From Anas platyrhynchos (taxonomy: Eukaryota > Chordata > Aves > Anseriformes > Anatidae): a stretch of DNA of 64,000 nucleotides. The DNA lies in assembly GCF_047663525.1 (NCBI RefSeq), contig NC_092597.1:16948501-17012500 (forward strand), in the 5' to 3' direction. Of this stretch, positions 45,220-57,780 are shown piece after piece. Both the position numbers and the translations under genes were made by a program. Under the pieces are notes generated by a model, which had not been told where the DNA came from, did not search any database, and saw only the letters and a list, made by a program, of their open reading frames with translations. How positions within the stretch are numbered: position 1 is the first letter of the stretch; each line of letters opens with the position of its first letter.

Positions 45220-45760
45220 GGCGGCGGCGGCGGCGGCGGCCCCCTCAGGGCCCCCTCACGGCCTCCTCCCGGCCCCGCGGCCCCCTCACGGCCCCTCCCT
45301 GCGCCCCCCGGCCCGGCGGCCCCTCTCCCCCTCACGCCGCCGCCGCCATTACGCGCTCGTCTGCTCGCGCCTCAGCCTCGCGCTCTCTCATTGGCTGCCG
45401 CCGCCAGCCCGCCTTCCCCATCCGGAGCCTCCCATTGGCTCGCCGCGGGTGGCCGCGCACGCGCGCTGCGCCGGCCCGCGCTCCGTCTGGGAGCGGTGCT
45501 GATTGGCCGCGGTTGGGCGCGCCCGATTGGCTGGCGGCGGTGAGGAGCCCCAGGGGGCGTGGCCAAGCGCTAGGAGCCAGCCGATTGGCGGCCGCCGCCG
45601 GTTTCAAACTTAAAGGCGGGAGGGGAGGGCGCGGCGGTGACGTCATCGCCTGGGCGGCCTCTCATTGGCTGCCGGGGCGGGGGCGTCAGCGTGGTGGGGG
45701 CGCGCCGGCGGGAGTTCGCGGGGACCACGTGCGGGGGGTGCGCAGCCCAAAGAGGGCACC
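45220..45760 (-). promoter_or_regulatory. CpG-island promoter of TICRR with six CCAAT boxes and a CHR-like element
   Basis: Six ATTGG words (plus strand) lie at 45390, 45434, 45502, 45526, 45584 and 45664, all reading CCAAT in the direction of TICRR transcription, mostly as ATTGGC (NF-Y type). At 45603-45608 TTCAAA reads TTTGAA on the minus strand, a CHR word, and next to it lies GGCGGGA (about 45615-45621), an E2F/CDE-like word. The region is CpG-dense and TATA-less. Such features are known from cell-cycle gene promoters; the TSS is not visible, so the layout relative to it is inferred. Confidence 0.65.
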
Positions 45761-48700
45761 TAGCGGAGTGTGACCCAAACCGGCCCCACCAGGGACCGCC
45801 TGGGACCAGAAATGTGTGCGGGGTGCGGGGACAGTGTGGCGGCACCACCCTGGGGACGGCCGCACGCCTCTCCTCCTCCTCCCTGGCTGTGAGCTTGCGC
45901 TGCTCGCTGAGAGGTTTGCCCTCTCCGCCCGCTCCCCAAGGACACCACCGACTTTTCCTCTTTCCAGTAAAGCCACTGGGCTCTCGCTGGACAATCATTT
46001 ACTTGCTGATAAACGTGGTTTTGTGGGAGGAAGGGAAGGGAAGGCCGCCAGAAAAATCATTTGTAGGTTAGGCTCACGTTTGGTTGGCACTTTGATCCAA
46101 AAAGTGCTATTCTGCACTTAGAAAAGTCGTGCTTTCTTTTGACCTTTTTTCGACATTTCTCCCTGAGCAATATTTAATGGTGAGGTCTCACTTCAGAGAC
46201 AGGCTGAGAAGCCCCAGACCTAAATGCAATGTTTTATCTCCCACCACACCGACACTTTGTTCAGCCCCAGTGGACAGCTTGTTTTTCATTCCGCTGAGCC
46301 AGGCACAAAGCTTTGTTTTGGATTGCTTCGGGTGCTTTGCTTTCAGGACACTCCTCAAGGACCCGCACTCAACAAGTCACCTGAGATGCTGGCTGATGCC
46401 CAGAGACTCTCCTGTGCTGCATGAAAGCTTCAGAGCTTCCCCACATCGTGTCCCATCATTGCCCTGTCCATGGTGTGTGCCCAGCACTACGGGTACTGCC
46501 TGCTGCTGCTTTGCCCCTGATTTTGGAGCAGCGAGCAGGGCTGGGCATTGCTGCCCCATGTGTCCCTGGGCAGCAATCTGACAACAGCGAGAGCTGCAGG
46601 ACGGTTCAGGGGCTTCTTGGATATTAAAGTCCATCTGCTCACTGGCATGAGCTCCGGTGTCATTCCAGGGTGGAGCGGGACATGTCCCGTTGTGCCCCCT
46701 CCCAAGGAGCAGGATGCACAGCACAAACCTGCTGCGGTCACCTCTGGGACCAGCCTGGTGCCAGTGCCCCTGTGCGAGCAGCGATAAGATCTGCTGGGAC
46801 AGCTCGCAGTGAACCAAGGAGTCCCCGTGCCCTCCTCTCCTGGGCGAAGCTGCCCAGAGGCCTCCAGGCAAGAGGGAGGGATTTGTGCACGCTTCAGATT
46901 TTGTTTTTGCGTCTCTGAAATATTTTTAGTGCTCATTAAAAGTGAGGAACTGGGAGAGACCCAGCTGGGACCAGTCCAGTACAACCCTCACCCAGAGCCT
47001 TCCCAAGGCAACCGGGACCTGCCCGCTGCCAGCCCAGTTCCACGTCCCAGAGCAGAAGGACAAACGGAGCTGCCCCGAGCCCCTGCACAACCCTGCTGAT
47101 TTCCTCAGCGAACCTTGGGCAGGGGTGCTGGGGGTAGCTTTACAGACACCTGCACGCTCATGGGGATTTGGTGGCTCACCCTAGCGTGGAAATCCCAGTA
47201 TCACCCTGCAAAGCTGCCTGGGGAGCTGTGCTCCTGGAAGAGGCTCCCAGGGCACGGCTGGGTGAGAGCAAATGAGGGCTGAGCCCCGTGTACAGCAGCC
47301 AGCAGAGCGTGCCGGCTCCGCCGGGCTGGCAGGGGCGCCGTGCTGATCGGCAGGGTGATAAGGAAGGGGCAGCGTGAGGCGGTGCAGCAAGGTGAGACTA
47401 TCGGGCTGATAGAAAAGCTGTTATCCCTCGTGCCCTGCCTGCACGTGCTGAGGAGGGAGGCAGGGGACAGAGCTGCCGCAGGACAGCCCCTGTGGGACCT
47501 CCCGGGCTCTGCAGGGACAGGGCTGTGGTGCTGCTTTTGGGGGGACGCCACCAATTCAGTGAGCCCCCAGGCTGGAAAGCTCTGCAGTTTGCTTTCTTCT
47601 GCTGAAGAGGAGTCCCCACGTAGAGCACAGCTGCTGGGGCCGGGCTACCAGGCTCCAGCAGGTCCCCTTATGTTATGAAATGCTCCTTTGTGCCCCCGTG
47701 TCTCCTTTCTCAAGGTTTCCAAGAGCTGCTCCGGGGCAGGGCTGAGGACTGGTCCCGCCACGTAGCAGACAGGAGGACACACAACTATCAACAGAGCTTC
47801 TGGCAGTTAGGGCTCGGGTGTTGCTCAGGGGTTTGGCTTTTTTCTGGCTGGAGATCTCCTCTTGGTGTCTACGGCTGCAGCTGCCCCATAGTTGGACGCC
47901 CAGAGGATTTCTCAGCTGGGTTACGTGCTGCCCTGCTCCCAGGTGACCCTCCGTGGTGCATCTCTCATTGGCTGCTCTGCCACAGAAATGTGCTCCTCAC
48001 TCCCAAGCTGCCTTTCCCAGCTTCTTGCCAAAGCTGCCTCTGCTCTGCCTGGAGCCCAAATGGGATTGGAGAAGGATTTTGTGCAGCCATCAGTCTCTTC
48101 AAGACCATCCCCAGCATTTTTCTGCCATCTGTCAGTTTGCGAAGAAAGCAAGCAAGAAATAATAATAAACTCAAATTATTGCCTAATCAACACAGAAATC
48201 AGCGCTGCTTGCTCAGCCTGCAGGCCACAATTAGATGCCATCAGCAAATTTGGGCAGCTTGCCTGGGCTGCAGTCTTTCATCTCTGGAAGACTGACAGGC
48301 ATCTCCGGGATCCGCAGGCAGAGGAGGGAGCTGGGCTCCTCTTGAAGGACTTGCCTGGCTCTTTGAGGGCACAGCACCTGGTTCAGAATGGTGGAAAAAG
48401 GAAGAGTTGTGTTTAGTGTAACACCAAAGGAAGCCCCGTGCTGGAGAAGGGGACATTTATTTAGCCTGCAGCTGAGGGCTGCAGCGCTGAGCTCTCCAGT
48501 TCCATCTCTGGCACCCAGCTCCTGCAGCCCCAGCCCAGCTCGTCTTGCCAGGAGGACAGGCTGGGTAACCCTACAGATACCCGGCAGCCTTGGCAGTGCC
48601 ACAGCATGCCTGTGCATGACCTTGGCCTTTGGATGGAAGCATCTACCTTCCTCTTCCTCCTGGGACTGTCCCACGGACATTCATGGAGCCGTGCCCGGTG

Positions 48701-49060
48701 ACTCAGGCTGCCCTGGCATCCTTGGCAGTGGGGAAGGGCATGCACAGAGCCGAACGAGGGGCGAGGGCAGCGGGACACGGTGCGGGCAGGGAGGCTGCTG
48801 GGGTGGCAGGGTCAGAGAAGGGGACGGGGAGGGCTGTGGGGCAGGGCAGAGCAGGGGGCAGGACACCCAGCTCCACGGCTACAAGTCCCCCGGGGAGGCA
48901 GGGCTCACTGCGGCCGGGAGCTGCTGGGAGAAGAGGTGCTGGAGCCCCGGCTCTCCTCCCAGGGAGGAAGGAGGGTGAGAGCAGAGAGCACATCCACAAG
49001 TCTCCATGTCTGAAATGTGATCCTGCTGCAGGCACCTCCCTGGGCCCCACCTCGCGTTCC
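45761..49060. other. TICRR-RHCG divergent intergenic region; no gene recognised
   Basis: Past the TICRR island no conserved exon, RNA gene or transposon was recognised on either strand. A 150-codon plus-strand frame at 46129-46581 has no recognisable domain and is rich in Pro, Cys and Ser; I did not call it. Regulatory sequence for RHCG is likely in the right part. Confidence 0.5.
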
Positions 49061-49066
49061 CTGACG

Positions 49067-49073
49067 TATATAT
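49067..49073 (+). promoter_or_regulatory. TATA box of RHCG
   Basis: TATATAT lies 75 bases before the first RHCG ATG, in a G+C-rich context (ACGTATATATGTGG). This spacing would place the start of transcription at about 49095-49105 and leave a 5' UTR of about 40-45 bases. A TATA promoter suits a tissue-restricted gene and contrasts with the CpG-island promoters of PEX11A, KIF7 and TICRR. Confidence 0.65.
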
Positions 49074-49141
49074 GTGGCCCGCGACGGGCAGGCAGGGGGC
49101 CGCGGGCTGACAGCGTGCCGGGGCGCTGGGCGTAGCTGCGG

Positions 49142-52100
49142 ATGGAGCGGCCGAGGCACCAGGGGATGGCGAAGAACACCTGCATGCGCTGGCGGCTCCC
49201 GCTCGTCTGCCTCCTCTGGGAGGTGGCCATGATCGTCCTCTTTGGCGTCTTCGTGCGCTTCGGCCCCGAAGCCGATGCCCACTGGGAGGAAGAGAAGCAC
49301 CAGATGAACCTGACCAGCGACATCGAGAACGATTTCTACTTCCGATACCCATGTGAGTATTCAGGAAGCCCGGTCCCAGTGCTGGTTGGCCACCGTCCCG
49401 TCCCGTCCCATCCCATCCCATCCCATCCCATCCCATCCCATCCCATCCCATCCCATCCCATCCCAACAACCCATGCTCCAACATCTCCATTGCAATGAGC
49501 TCAGCACACACACACCACCCAGAAGATGTTTTTGTTGCCCCAAGTGTTTGGGGAGAAGGTAAAGGGGATGTTTCAGTAGGATATTCCTTTCCCAAGTGCT
49601 TCTTCTGTCTTCCCCCGTTATATCTGACTTGGGACGGAGCCTCTCAGAGGTGGTGTCTCCACACAGAGAGCTGGGCTTTGCCCAGACACTGCTCTGGGGC
49701 ACACCCAAGGGTATGAGAAAACCCTTGTGGCCCTCCGGTTCTCTGGGGGTCTGTTGGCAGGGTTTCATGCCACCAGTACATGACGTCTTTTCCCCAGGAA
49801 TAGGGCTGACGTGTTCCCAGCACCCTGCAAGTTTCGGCTTGCTGCCCCCTCCCTCGGCTCCGGATCAGAGCAAGCTTCCCCGTACATACGGAGGAACGGC
49901 TGCTGAGATCCTGTGACATCTTCCTCCCCTTCCTACGTCCTCCCCCTCACGAGCAAATTACCCTTTAGATGCTGCCATTTTGATGCCGGAGTCCTCGTAC
50001 CCTGCCAGCTTCCCGGGGCCGATCTCTCGGGGCGCCCAATCGCCGTGGGGATTGCCCAGGTGGCTGAAGCCCTTCTGGCCAGGCAGTGCCCCGGGGCTGG
50101 CTTTGGTCTCCAGGGCTGGTCACCTCCTTTGTGAGCCGTGGGGAACAGGCTGCTTCTGCAGGCAATTGTTTCCAAGGAAGCAACGGGCCTGAGTCATGCA
50201 TCTATTTAGAACATTTCCATTAAAAAACACCTGCTAAATCAAAGGAGCTATAGAAACCTGTGGCTGCTGAGGATTAGCTGGTTCAGAAAGGAGCTGCTTG
50301 CAGAAAGCCGCTGCTCAGAAACCTGTGTAGCTGAAGGGCTGGGAGGGCACCAGGGGGGCCAAGAACGAGCTTGTAGGAGCCCAGAGCATTGCAGCCCTAC
50401 CGTCCTCACCACCCATCTCCGCTCTGCAGCACCAGGTATCCTCTCAAACGGCTGAGTGGATTCCCAAAACTTGATCAACCTACAAGAGGCTGCTTAGCTC
50501 AGCTTAGCTTTGAGTTCTGTTTCTGTCCCAGACCTGAGGAAGGGCTCACGTGCCCAAAGAACAGCTTTTTTTAACACCAGTACCTAATCAGAGAAATCGT
50601 CTCTCTCTGCAACGATAGACCAACACAGCATGAGGGCAGAACCCAAGCATTTTGATCTGTCCACGCAGCTTGTTTAGAAGAGAGCTCGATGGTTAAACAC
50701 CCAAGGGTCGTTTGTATTAACATGCCTGTGACTGCTGCTGCCCGCAGGACCTGTCCAAAGCTGTCGCAGTGGGCGAGCAGTGACGACCTGAAGTGAGTAG
50801 GAAATGCAGGATGCGTTCGTGCAGTCCTGTCACTGGTGCCATCGACTCCAGGCAGCACAACGCTGTCTTCTCATTTTGTGTCACACGTTGATACTCTGTA
50901 ATGAATGATCTGCTCCCTAGGGAAGTGAAATCAGATCCTTCGGCACAGGTTGTATTCCCAAAGCCCAAACACCTCCTCTGGAGAGCGACACCAATTGCCC
51001 TCCCACAAAAGAAGGGTCACAAAACCTGTAGGGCACGGCCCTGCCGTGTAACACAAGTGTCATTCTCCTCAAGGAAAACAAAGGCAAGGTTTAGAAAACG
51101 GCTTTAGACTGCGTGCAGTTTGAAGAAAGACCTGCTTTTCCTCCTGGTTGTCTGCAGGGTCTAACGCAGCAGGGATCCGCTGTATTTTCCGAGGGCCCGC
51201 AGCCCTAACTGACCCATGTGTTTCTGCTTACAGGATGAAATTAGGAGTATTTGATGCAAATGGCTGAGGATAATTCTAGCTGTGTATTGTGCTGCTTACG
51301 CTTGAGAAAAAAAAAATGATGGAGAGAATAAATATAGCTGCGGAGGGAAAGCGTGTGTGACTGCACGGTTAAACCAGAGTTACAAAGACAGCTTCTTAGG
51401 ACATGGGGAGAAAGCTGCTTGGTGTGACCTCTGCTGAGCGGGGTCAGCTGCAGGTCCTGTCTTCTCCATCTTTCATGAGTAGCATCATAGGTGGGGGCAT
51501 TTTTGAAAGCAAGGGAATTTACCTGCCTCCACAACCTGACGATACGTCACTGGCACCTGTCTAAATGCTCGTCTTCACTCAAGCTGAAGATCTTGTAAAG
51601 CTCCAGAGGATGGAAGCCAAGACTTCTGCAGTTGCACACAGCCAAGTCCTCACCCAGCCCATAGTGGAGGCAGTGGCTACAGCTCCACCGTCCCCGAGGA
51701 GCACATCCAGGGCTGCTGGATGCCAAAGGGCCAGCAGAGGACCAGGGGCAGAGCAGGTCCTCAATCGCTGAATTTCTTCTGCCCTGAGCTTCTTATGTGT
51801 CCTGCTTTTTTTCCACTGGAGTGGCCTCCAGTGTGAGGGTCTGCATGGTTCAACTCGTAATTACGCAGCGTTTCAGCTCACTTAATTGCAAAGTGATGCT
51901 TATCTGAAAGAAACGTTTAGCATTAAAAAGTACAGCGGGTTTATTACACCGAGTATTTCTCTCAAGAGGCTCACGCAGGTATGGTTTCCCCCGGGGAAGG
52001 GCATCTGAGGGGCTCCAGTTCGCAGGTATGAGCACTTGTTGGAAGAACTGGGTCTCTCTGGTTTAAGCACTCAAAATCTCGCAAGGTGGGATCCTGTTCT

Positions 52101-55100
52101 CAAGGGTATTTTGCCGCTGATTTCAGTGGCAATTAAAAATGTATTTGTAAGCTCCCTGTTCTTGTGTTTTTCCCTAAACACTTGTTCCAAGCCATCACCA
52201 GGACCCCTACGTTGGATGGACCTACCCAAAATAACCATTTGTATGGGTTTAACAATATTTGGCAGACCCTGTTCATTTCACATGATGTTTGCTGATTTTT
52301 TGTTTGTTTGTTTAAAGGGGAAGAAAACAACTTGAATAGAAAAATGTTTTCCTTTGCACGCCCCATTAGTCTCCAGTCTTCCCTTGCTTACAACTTTTAA
52401 TAAACATTTTTGGCTTTCAGGACTGAACCTTTTAACCGAAAATCCAGTTTCCAAAAGCTAAGACATTTTCAGGCTTGGAAATGGGGGGACATGGGACAGG
52501 CACACACATTTTCCCTTGAATTTCCTCCCCACTGCCATGATGTGGTGTGTTTTCTTTCCCCACCAAATTCAAGCAGCATTCACAGCCTTGTCGTCCTCTC
52601 AGAGCTGACGACTCCTTCCCTGTGCACAGCTTTCCAGGACGTCCACGTGATGATCTTCGTGGGCTTTGGCTTCCTCATGACATTCCTCAAGCGTTACGGA
52701 TTCGGAGCCGTGGGTTTCAATTTCCTCCTTGCCGCCTTTGGGATCCAGTGGGCTCTCCTGATGCAGGGCTGGTTCCACTCTTTCCAGAACGGGAAGATCC
52801 TCATTGGAGTGGAGAAGTAAGGAGAGATACGGGCTCTGGGGTGCCACCTCCCATGGTACTGTTCCATGGGAAACAGTTTTGGGGGAAGCTCCCTGCCTTG
52901 TCCTACTATGTCAGGCTGGGAGGAAGGTCAGTGGGAATCCCAGAGCTGGCTCTTAACCACCTCCGTGTCTCAGGGTGGGATCTCTAGAGCTGGGTGTGGG
53001 TGAGTTACGAAGACTATTTCCTTACTAAACCACAATTTCCCCTCCCATTTTCCAGCCTAATCAATGCCGATTTCTGCGTGGGTTCTGTGTGCGTTGCCTT
53101 TGGGGCCATCCTGGGCAAAACCAGCCCCATACAGCTCCTCGTCATGACCTTGTTTCAAGTCACGCTCTTCGCAGTGAATGAGTACATCCTCCTCAACCTG
53201 CTTCACGTAAGGCTTTCGGCAGTCCCCCTCTCCCCATGGCCGAATGCAGGTTGGAAAAACAGATGGGCAGACCACATCTCACCTCCAGTACGAGTGGCAA
53301 TTCCAAAATGAACCTCTGCTTTCCCTCGGCTGCAGGTTAAGGATGCAGGTGGCTCCATGACCATTCACACCTTCGGAGCCTACTTCGGCCTCACCGTGAC
53401 ACGTGTCCTGTACAGACCCAACCTGGAGCAGAGCAAGGACAAGCAGGGCTCTGTGTACCACTCTGACCTCTTCGCCATGATCGGTGAGTCAGCAGCAGCC
53501 TCGGCTTCGCTGGTATGTGCGTGCCGCTCAGCTGCAGAGAGCTGGTTCCTCCTTGTGTCACTGGAAAAAACAGAGCAAAACCAGGACCAGGGGCTGAGAA
53601 GCACTCTGTTCCAGTTCTCAGCACCTTGGGACTGCTCAGCTCCCCTCATCGGTGCCAGAGATCAGGTGGTGTCTGGGAAAACAAGGCAGTGCTTTGGCTC
53701 CCCTCCTCTGCCAGCCCCACTTGGTGCTGGTCCCAGTATGGGGTCGCAGCTCTGGGGCAGCAGGACACAGGGATTTAACTTCCCTCTGCATGAAAAGATC
53801 TTCCTTTAGAGTTTTTTGTTTTTTTTTTTTTCAATTCCTGTATTCTTTCTTTTCCCTTTCTCTTCTCTGCCCCCTCCTCCCCACCCCGCCAGGCACCCTC
53901 TATCTGTGGATGTACTGGCCCAGTTTTAACTCGGCCATTTCTGAGCACGGGGATGCCCAGCACCGCGCTGCCATCAACACGTACTGCTCGCTGGCTGCCT
54001 GTGTCCTCACCACAATGGCCTTCTCCAGCATGCTGCAGAAGAAAGGCAAGCTGGACATGGTAAGCAGGGAGCCGAGAGCCCTGCACTCCCCAGGAGACTT
54101 ATAATGAGGTTGACCAAGGGCCCAGGAAGAGAGCGACACTTGTCCTTTGCTGAACTGGGGTTTTGGGACGTGGTGGTGCAACCAGCCTCCAGCCAGAGGG
54201 TGCACTGAAAAAGCAGGTGGGAAGTGAGCCCTGGTGGTCATGAGCTGCAGGCTGGTGCCCTGCACGTGGTGAAGCTCAGGCACAGCTCTCCCAGGAGAGC
54301 TGCTGATGGGCACGATGCAGAGCCAGGTTTGGCAGCGCTCCCCAGCAAGCTGAGCGGGGTCTGTACAGCAGCTTGTGAGCAATCGGGGGGCTGACTTGTA
54401 CGTGTTCTGTGTGGGGGCGTACAGCTGTGTGACAGCAGAGCTGGCATGACACATGGGTGAGACAATTTCCATCTCATCACAACTCCCCACCCAGATTGGT
54501 GGATGCAAAGAACGTGTGTGGTACGGGGAGTGGGAGTCTGTGTGTGCCTGTGCTACCGACAGAGGCTGCCTGTTCTTCTCCTCTTGTTTTTCACCAACGA
54601 GCAGGAAAGTGGGCCCTGATATTTCCTATGGAAGCACTTTCAGAGCTGGTTCTCCTGCTCTACCATTTGCACCGTTCCCTGAACAATCAGGAACTCCCTG
54701 AGATGCCAAGCCAGGGCGGTTATTTCTGCAGGTCCACATCCAGAACGCAACGCTGGCTGGCGGTGTGGCTGTGGGCACCAGCGCGGAGATGATGCTGACC
54801 CCATACGGCTCCCTCATTGTCGGGTTCATCTGTGGCATCGTGTCCACGGTGGGGTATGTCTACCTCACGGTGAGTGCTGCTCTGGGGGTCTGCAGCCTGG
54901 TCCTGCCAAGGAGACCAGGAATGGATTCACTTCCCCTTGAGGGATCCTGCTTTCCGCTGTCCCTTAGGGAGATGCACTTCTTACTCCATTAACTGCCTCA
55001 AAACACTCAGGAAGGCTCAGTCTCCAAACAGGAGAGTGTTTGGAGGATAAATTCTTATTTTACTCTCAGCTTCACTCACATCTTTGTCTACAAACCCTCA

Positions 55101-57035
55101 AATCTTGAATGGGACACATAATACCAATCTTCTTTCTCTGTTTATCCCAGTCCTCCATGGAAGGAACTAATCGTTTCCAGGGCTGTGCTCATGTCTCTGA
55201 TCTCTTTGCCTCCCTTCCCTTCAGCCTGTTTTGGAGTCCAGGTTGCACATCCAGGACACGTGTGGCATTCACAACCTCCACGGCATGCCAGGCCTTATTG
55301 GGGGCATTGTGGGAGCCATCACTGCAGCTGCAGCCACAGAGGATGTATATGGAAAGGAAGGGTAAGAAAGCTTGAAACTCATCCACGAGAATAGATCTTA
55401 CCTAGGGTTCATGGGCTGGAAGAGAGGAGCAATTAATAGCTTTTGCTCTGTGTCCAGAGTTGTCCCTTTTCCACTCAAAAACATGGGGTGCAATGACTAT
55501 GTTGGGCTTACTCGAGTATGAAAGACTAATCTTTTGTAGCTGACTTCTGGCATCCTCAAAAAGTGAATCAACCCCACTCCTTGGCATTACTCTGGGGCAC
55601 AGTGGGTGGGGAGATGTTCCTTCCTCTATCTGTGCATTGTTTTAGGATTCCAGTAAGGCTGAAGTTCTGAAACAAAAGAAATGTTTACATTTTGGACTCC
55701 TCCTAGGTAAAGTTTTGCCGGGGGGCAGAAGAGAAGGAAGTGAACAGTGTTTTGTGTCATTGCAACACACTCCTGGTCCATTGTCGAAGAGGGATGGGGC
55801 TAGGGAGGAGCCCTCAAGGGAGCAGGGCAACAAAGCTCCTCTACCTTGGCTCTGCACAACCTTTCTCCACCAGGGTAGATCTCTGCCAGAAGCAATCCTC
55901 ACAATTTCCATCCTCTGCAGGTTTATCAAGGCATTTGACTTCACTGGCAGCTACAAGACGCGGACACCCAGTGTCCAAGGAGGGTTCCAGGCAGCTGGCA
56001 TTTTTGTGTCTTTGCTGATGGCTTTCGCTGGGGGGGCCCTTGTAGGTAAGCAAGAGGAGAACACGGAAAGGTGAGGGTTGGGTCCATCCTGCAACTGAAA
56101 TGGAGACTCCCTTGGCTGCACGAGTCCTTCCTACTTGTGTTGCAAGGGTTGCACCCGCTGTGCAGAAAGGGCAGCCCCAGGCTTGCTCACATCACTTTTG
56201 ACTCCTTGCGGACAGGACTACCCCGAAAGCCCATACTGGGCAGTGAAGAGGGAAGACTGTATCCCAGCAAGGTCAAATAGAGGAATGGGGGTTTCACTGT
56301 GATGTGGATCAGACCACAGCCTCATCTCCTCTCAGGGGGATGGGGTGGGAGGTTGTGTTGGTATAGCACTGAGCACCACATCAGGGCTTGGCTCATTCCC
56401 TCTGCTGCTAAGAAAGATGGACTCTGGCCACCTGGACCTTGTCTCCATCCAACATATCCTTGCTGCCTCTCCGTGGGCAGCGGGAGCACAGCAGAACTCC
56501 CATTTTCTTCCCAATCTCCTGACCAGCGCTGTTTCTTCTGGCATCACCCAGGGCCATGAGCAGCAGGGTCAGGGCCCAACATCAGGGCCATGCACCGGGG
56601 TTCAGAGCCAGGAATTAGGGAGCACCCCTTTCCCACACAAATTCCACCACCACTTGGGCATCTTTTTGCACGAGCAAGGCAGCGCCCCAAAATCAGCCCT
56701 GATCGGCGGGGATAGCCCTGAGCGATGTGTCCCAGGGATGCGCTCAGGGTGCCCCTTGACCATCCCACCACCTTCCCCGGCTTCTTGCAGGGGCCATCCT
56801 GAAGCTGCCCATTTGGGGCGACGCGGCAGATGAGAACTGCTTCGAGGATGATATCTACTGGGAGGTGAGGCCTGGGGTGGTGGCGGGTGGGCTGGGAGGC
56901 ACAAGATGGCGCTGCCGCCCGTCGCATGAGGGCCTGCGGCGGAGCTGAGGGGGCTGCATGGCTCCGCAGGTGCCTGAGGACGAGGAGAGCGATGTGTACC
57001 ACATGCACAACCCCGACAAGCCTGCCTCGCCATGA
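49142..57035 (+). CDS. RHCG: Ammonium transporter Rh type C, 10 coding exons
   Basis: Coding exons: 49142-49352, 52630-52816, 53056-53206, 53336-53483, 53893-54059, 54732-54869, 55225-55361, 55921-56045, 56791-56864 and 56970-57035, giving 467 residues in phase (human 479). RHCG is a trimeric twelve-helix channel for ammonia in the plasma membrane of kidney and other epithelia. The paired pore histidines are present: H194 in [15 protein letters not shown] and H353 in NLHGMPG. An N-glycosylation site NLT (N56) lies in the first outer loop, as in human. Further matches are [56 protein letters not shown] and [16 protein letters not shown] 49166 aligns with the human start ([13 protein letters not shown] against MAWNTNLRWRLPL) and has a better context (G at -3, G at +4), so the first eight residues may not be used. 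The cytoplasmic tail is shorter than in human and ends NPDKPASP. Confidence 0.95.
49394..49465. repeat. (CCCAT)n microsatellite in RHCG intron 1
   Basis: A pentanucleotide array of about fourteen units starts with CCCGT variants and becomes perfect CCCAT, ending at CCCAACAACC. It begins about 40 bases after the exon 1 donor. Confidence 0.93.
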
Positions 57036-57202
57036 GCCGCCGGCTTTTGGGGCTGCCACCTCAGCAGGGTGGCGGGGATACCCCGGCGGCGGGAAGATGG
57101 CGGTCGCCACCCTGCCCCTGTGGAGACAGCGGGTGGCCGGAGAAATCGCCCTGTCCCCCGCAACCCTGCCCCGCTGGTTCAGTTTTGTAATTAGTTCCTG
57201 TG

Positions 57203-57208
57203 AATAAA
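57203..57208 (+). promoter_or_regulatory. Polyadenylation signal of RHCG
   Basis: AATAAA lies about 170 bases after the stop codon, followed by a TGTTGTTCT-type downstream element. Confidence 0.7.
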
Positions 57209-57780
57209 ATAAGCACGTGTTGTTCTAATGGCTCTCTCATAGTGTATCTCCTTGATAAAAGGCAGAGGCACGGCAGCCAGGTTGTCCTTGGCAAAGGCTG
57301 AAGCTCTGTGGGGAGCACAGGCTGGTGCTTTTGGGGACATGGTGCTGGGGTGCAGGGGCAGTCCCTGTGCTCACGCTGCTGCCCAAAGCCTGCTTTTGAG
57401 CCTGGCAACATATTTGTGTGCTTCCCACTGCCATCTCCTCTTGATCACTCAGCTGAGGCCTCCATCGGCTCTTTGGGGGCCTTGTTTGCTTGTACTGAAT
57501 GGCTGTGAAGGCCCTTTCCTTCTTTTCAGTTTCATCCATTTCTTCCATTTTCATCAAACCATTCCTCCCACTTCACTGTGCTATTCTAGTGGGAAGAGCC
57601 CAAAGGCAAGAGAGCGCAGCCCCGTCTCTTAACCCCACTTCCAGCCAGCCAGCAAGGCCATCAGGCTTCAGCCAGAGTTACAGGGAGACAGCAGTGAAAA
57701 TCAGGCCTAAAACCTGTGTGTTTTCCGGGGTGATGTGTGAGGAGCAGGAGAAAAAAAGGGGGAAAAAAAATAAAAAAAGG
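57209..57780. other. Start of the region beyond RHCG; no gene recognised
   Basis: No exon or repeat family was recognised in these 570 bases apart from short A-rich runs near 57755-57780. Confidence 0.45.

Noticed and set aside
44099-45502. 467-codon plus-strand open frame
   Set aside because: It runs from CR1 sequence into the antisense of TICRR exon 1. It is a by-product of both, with low-complexity Arg/Pro/Ala in the second half.
46129-46581. 150-codon plus-strand frame in the TICRR-RHCG interval
   Set aside because: No recognisable domain, no splice partners and no promoter or polyadenylation context; probably chance.
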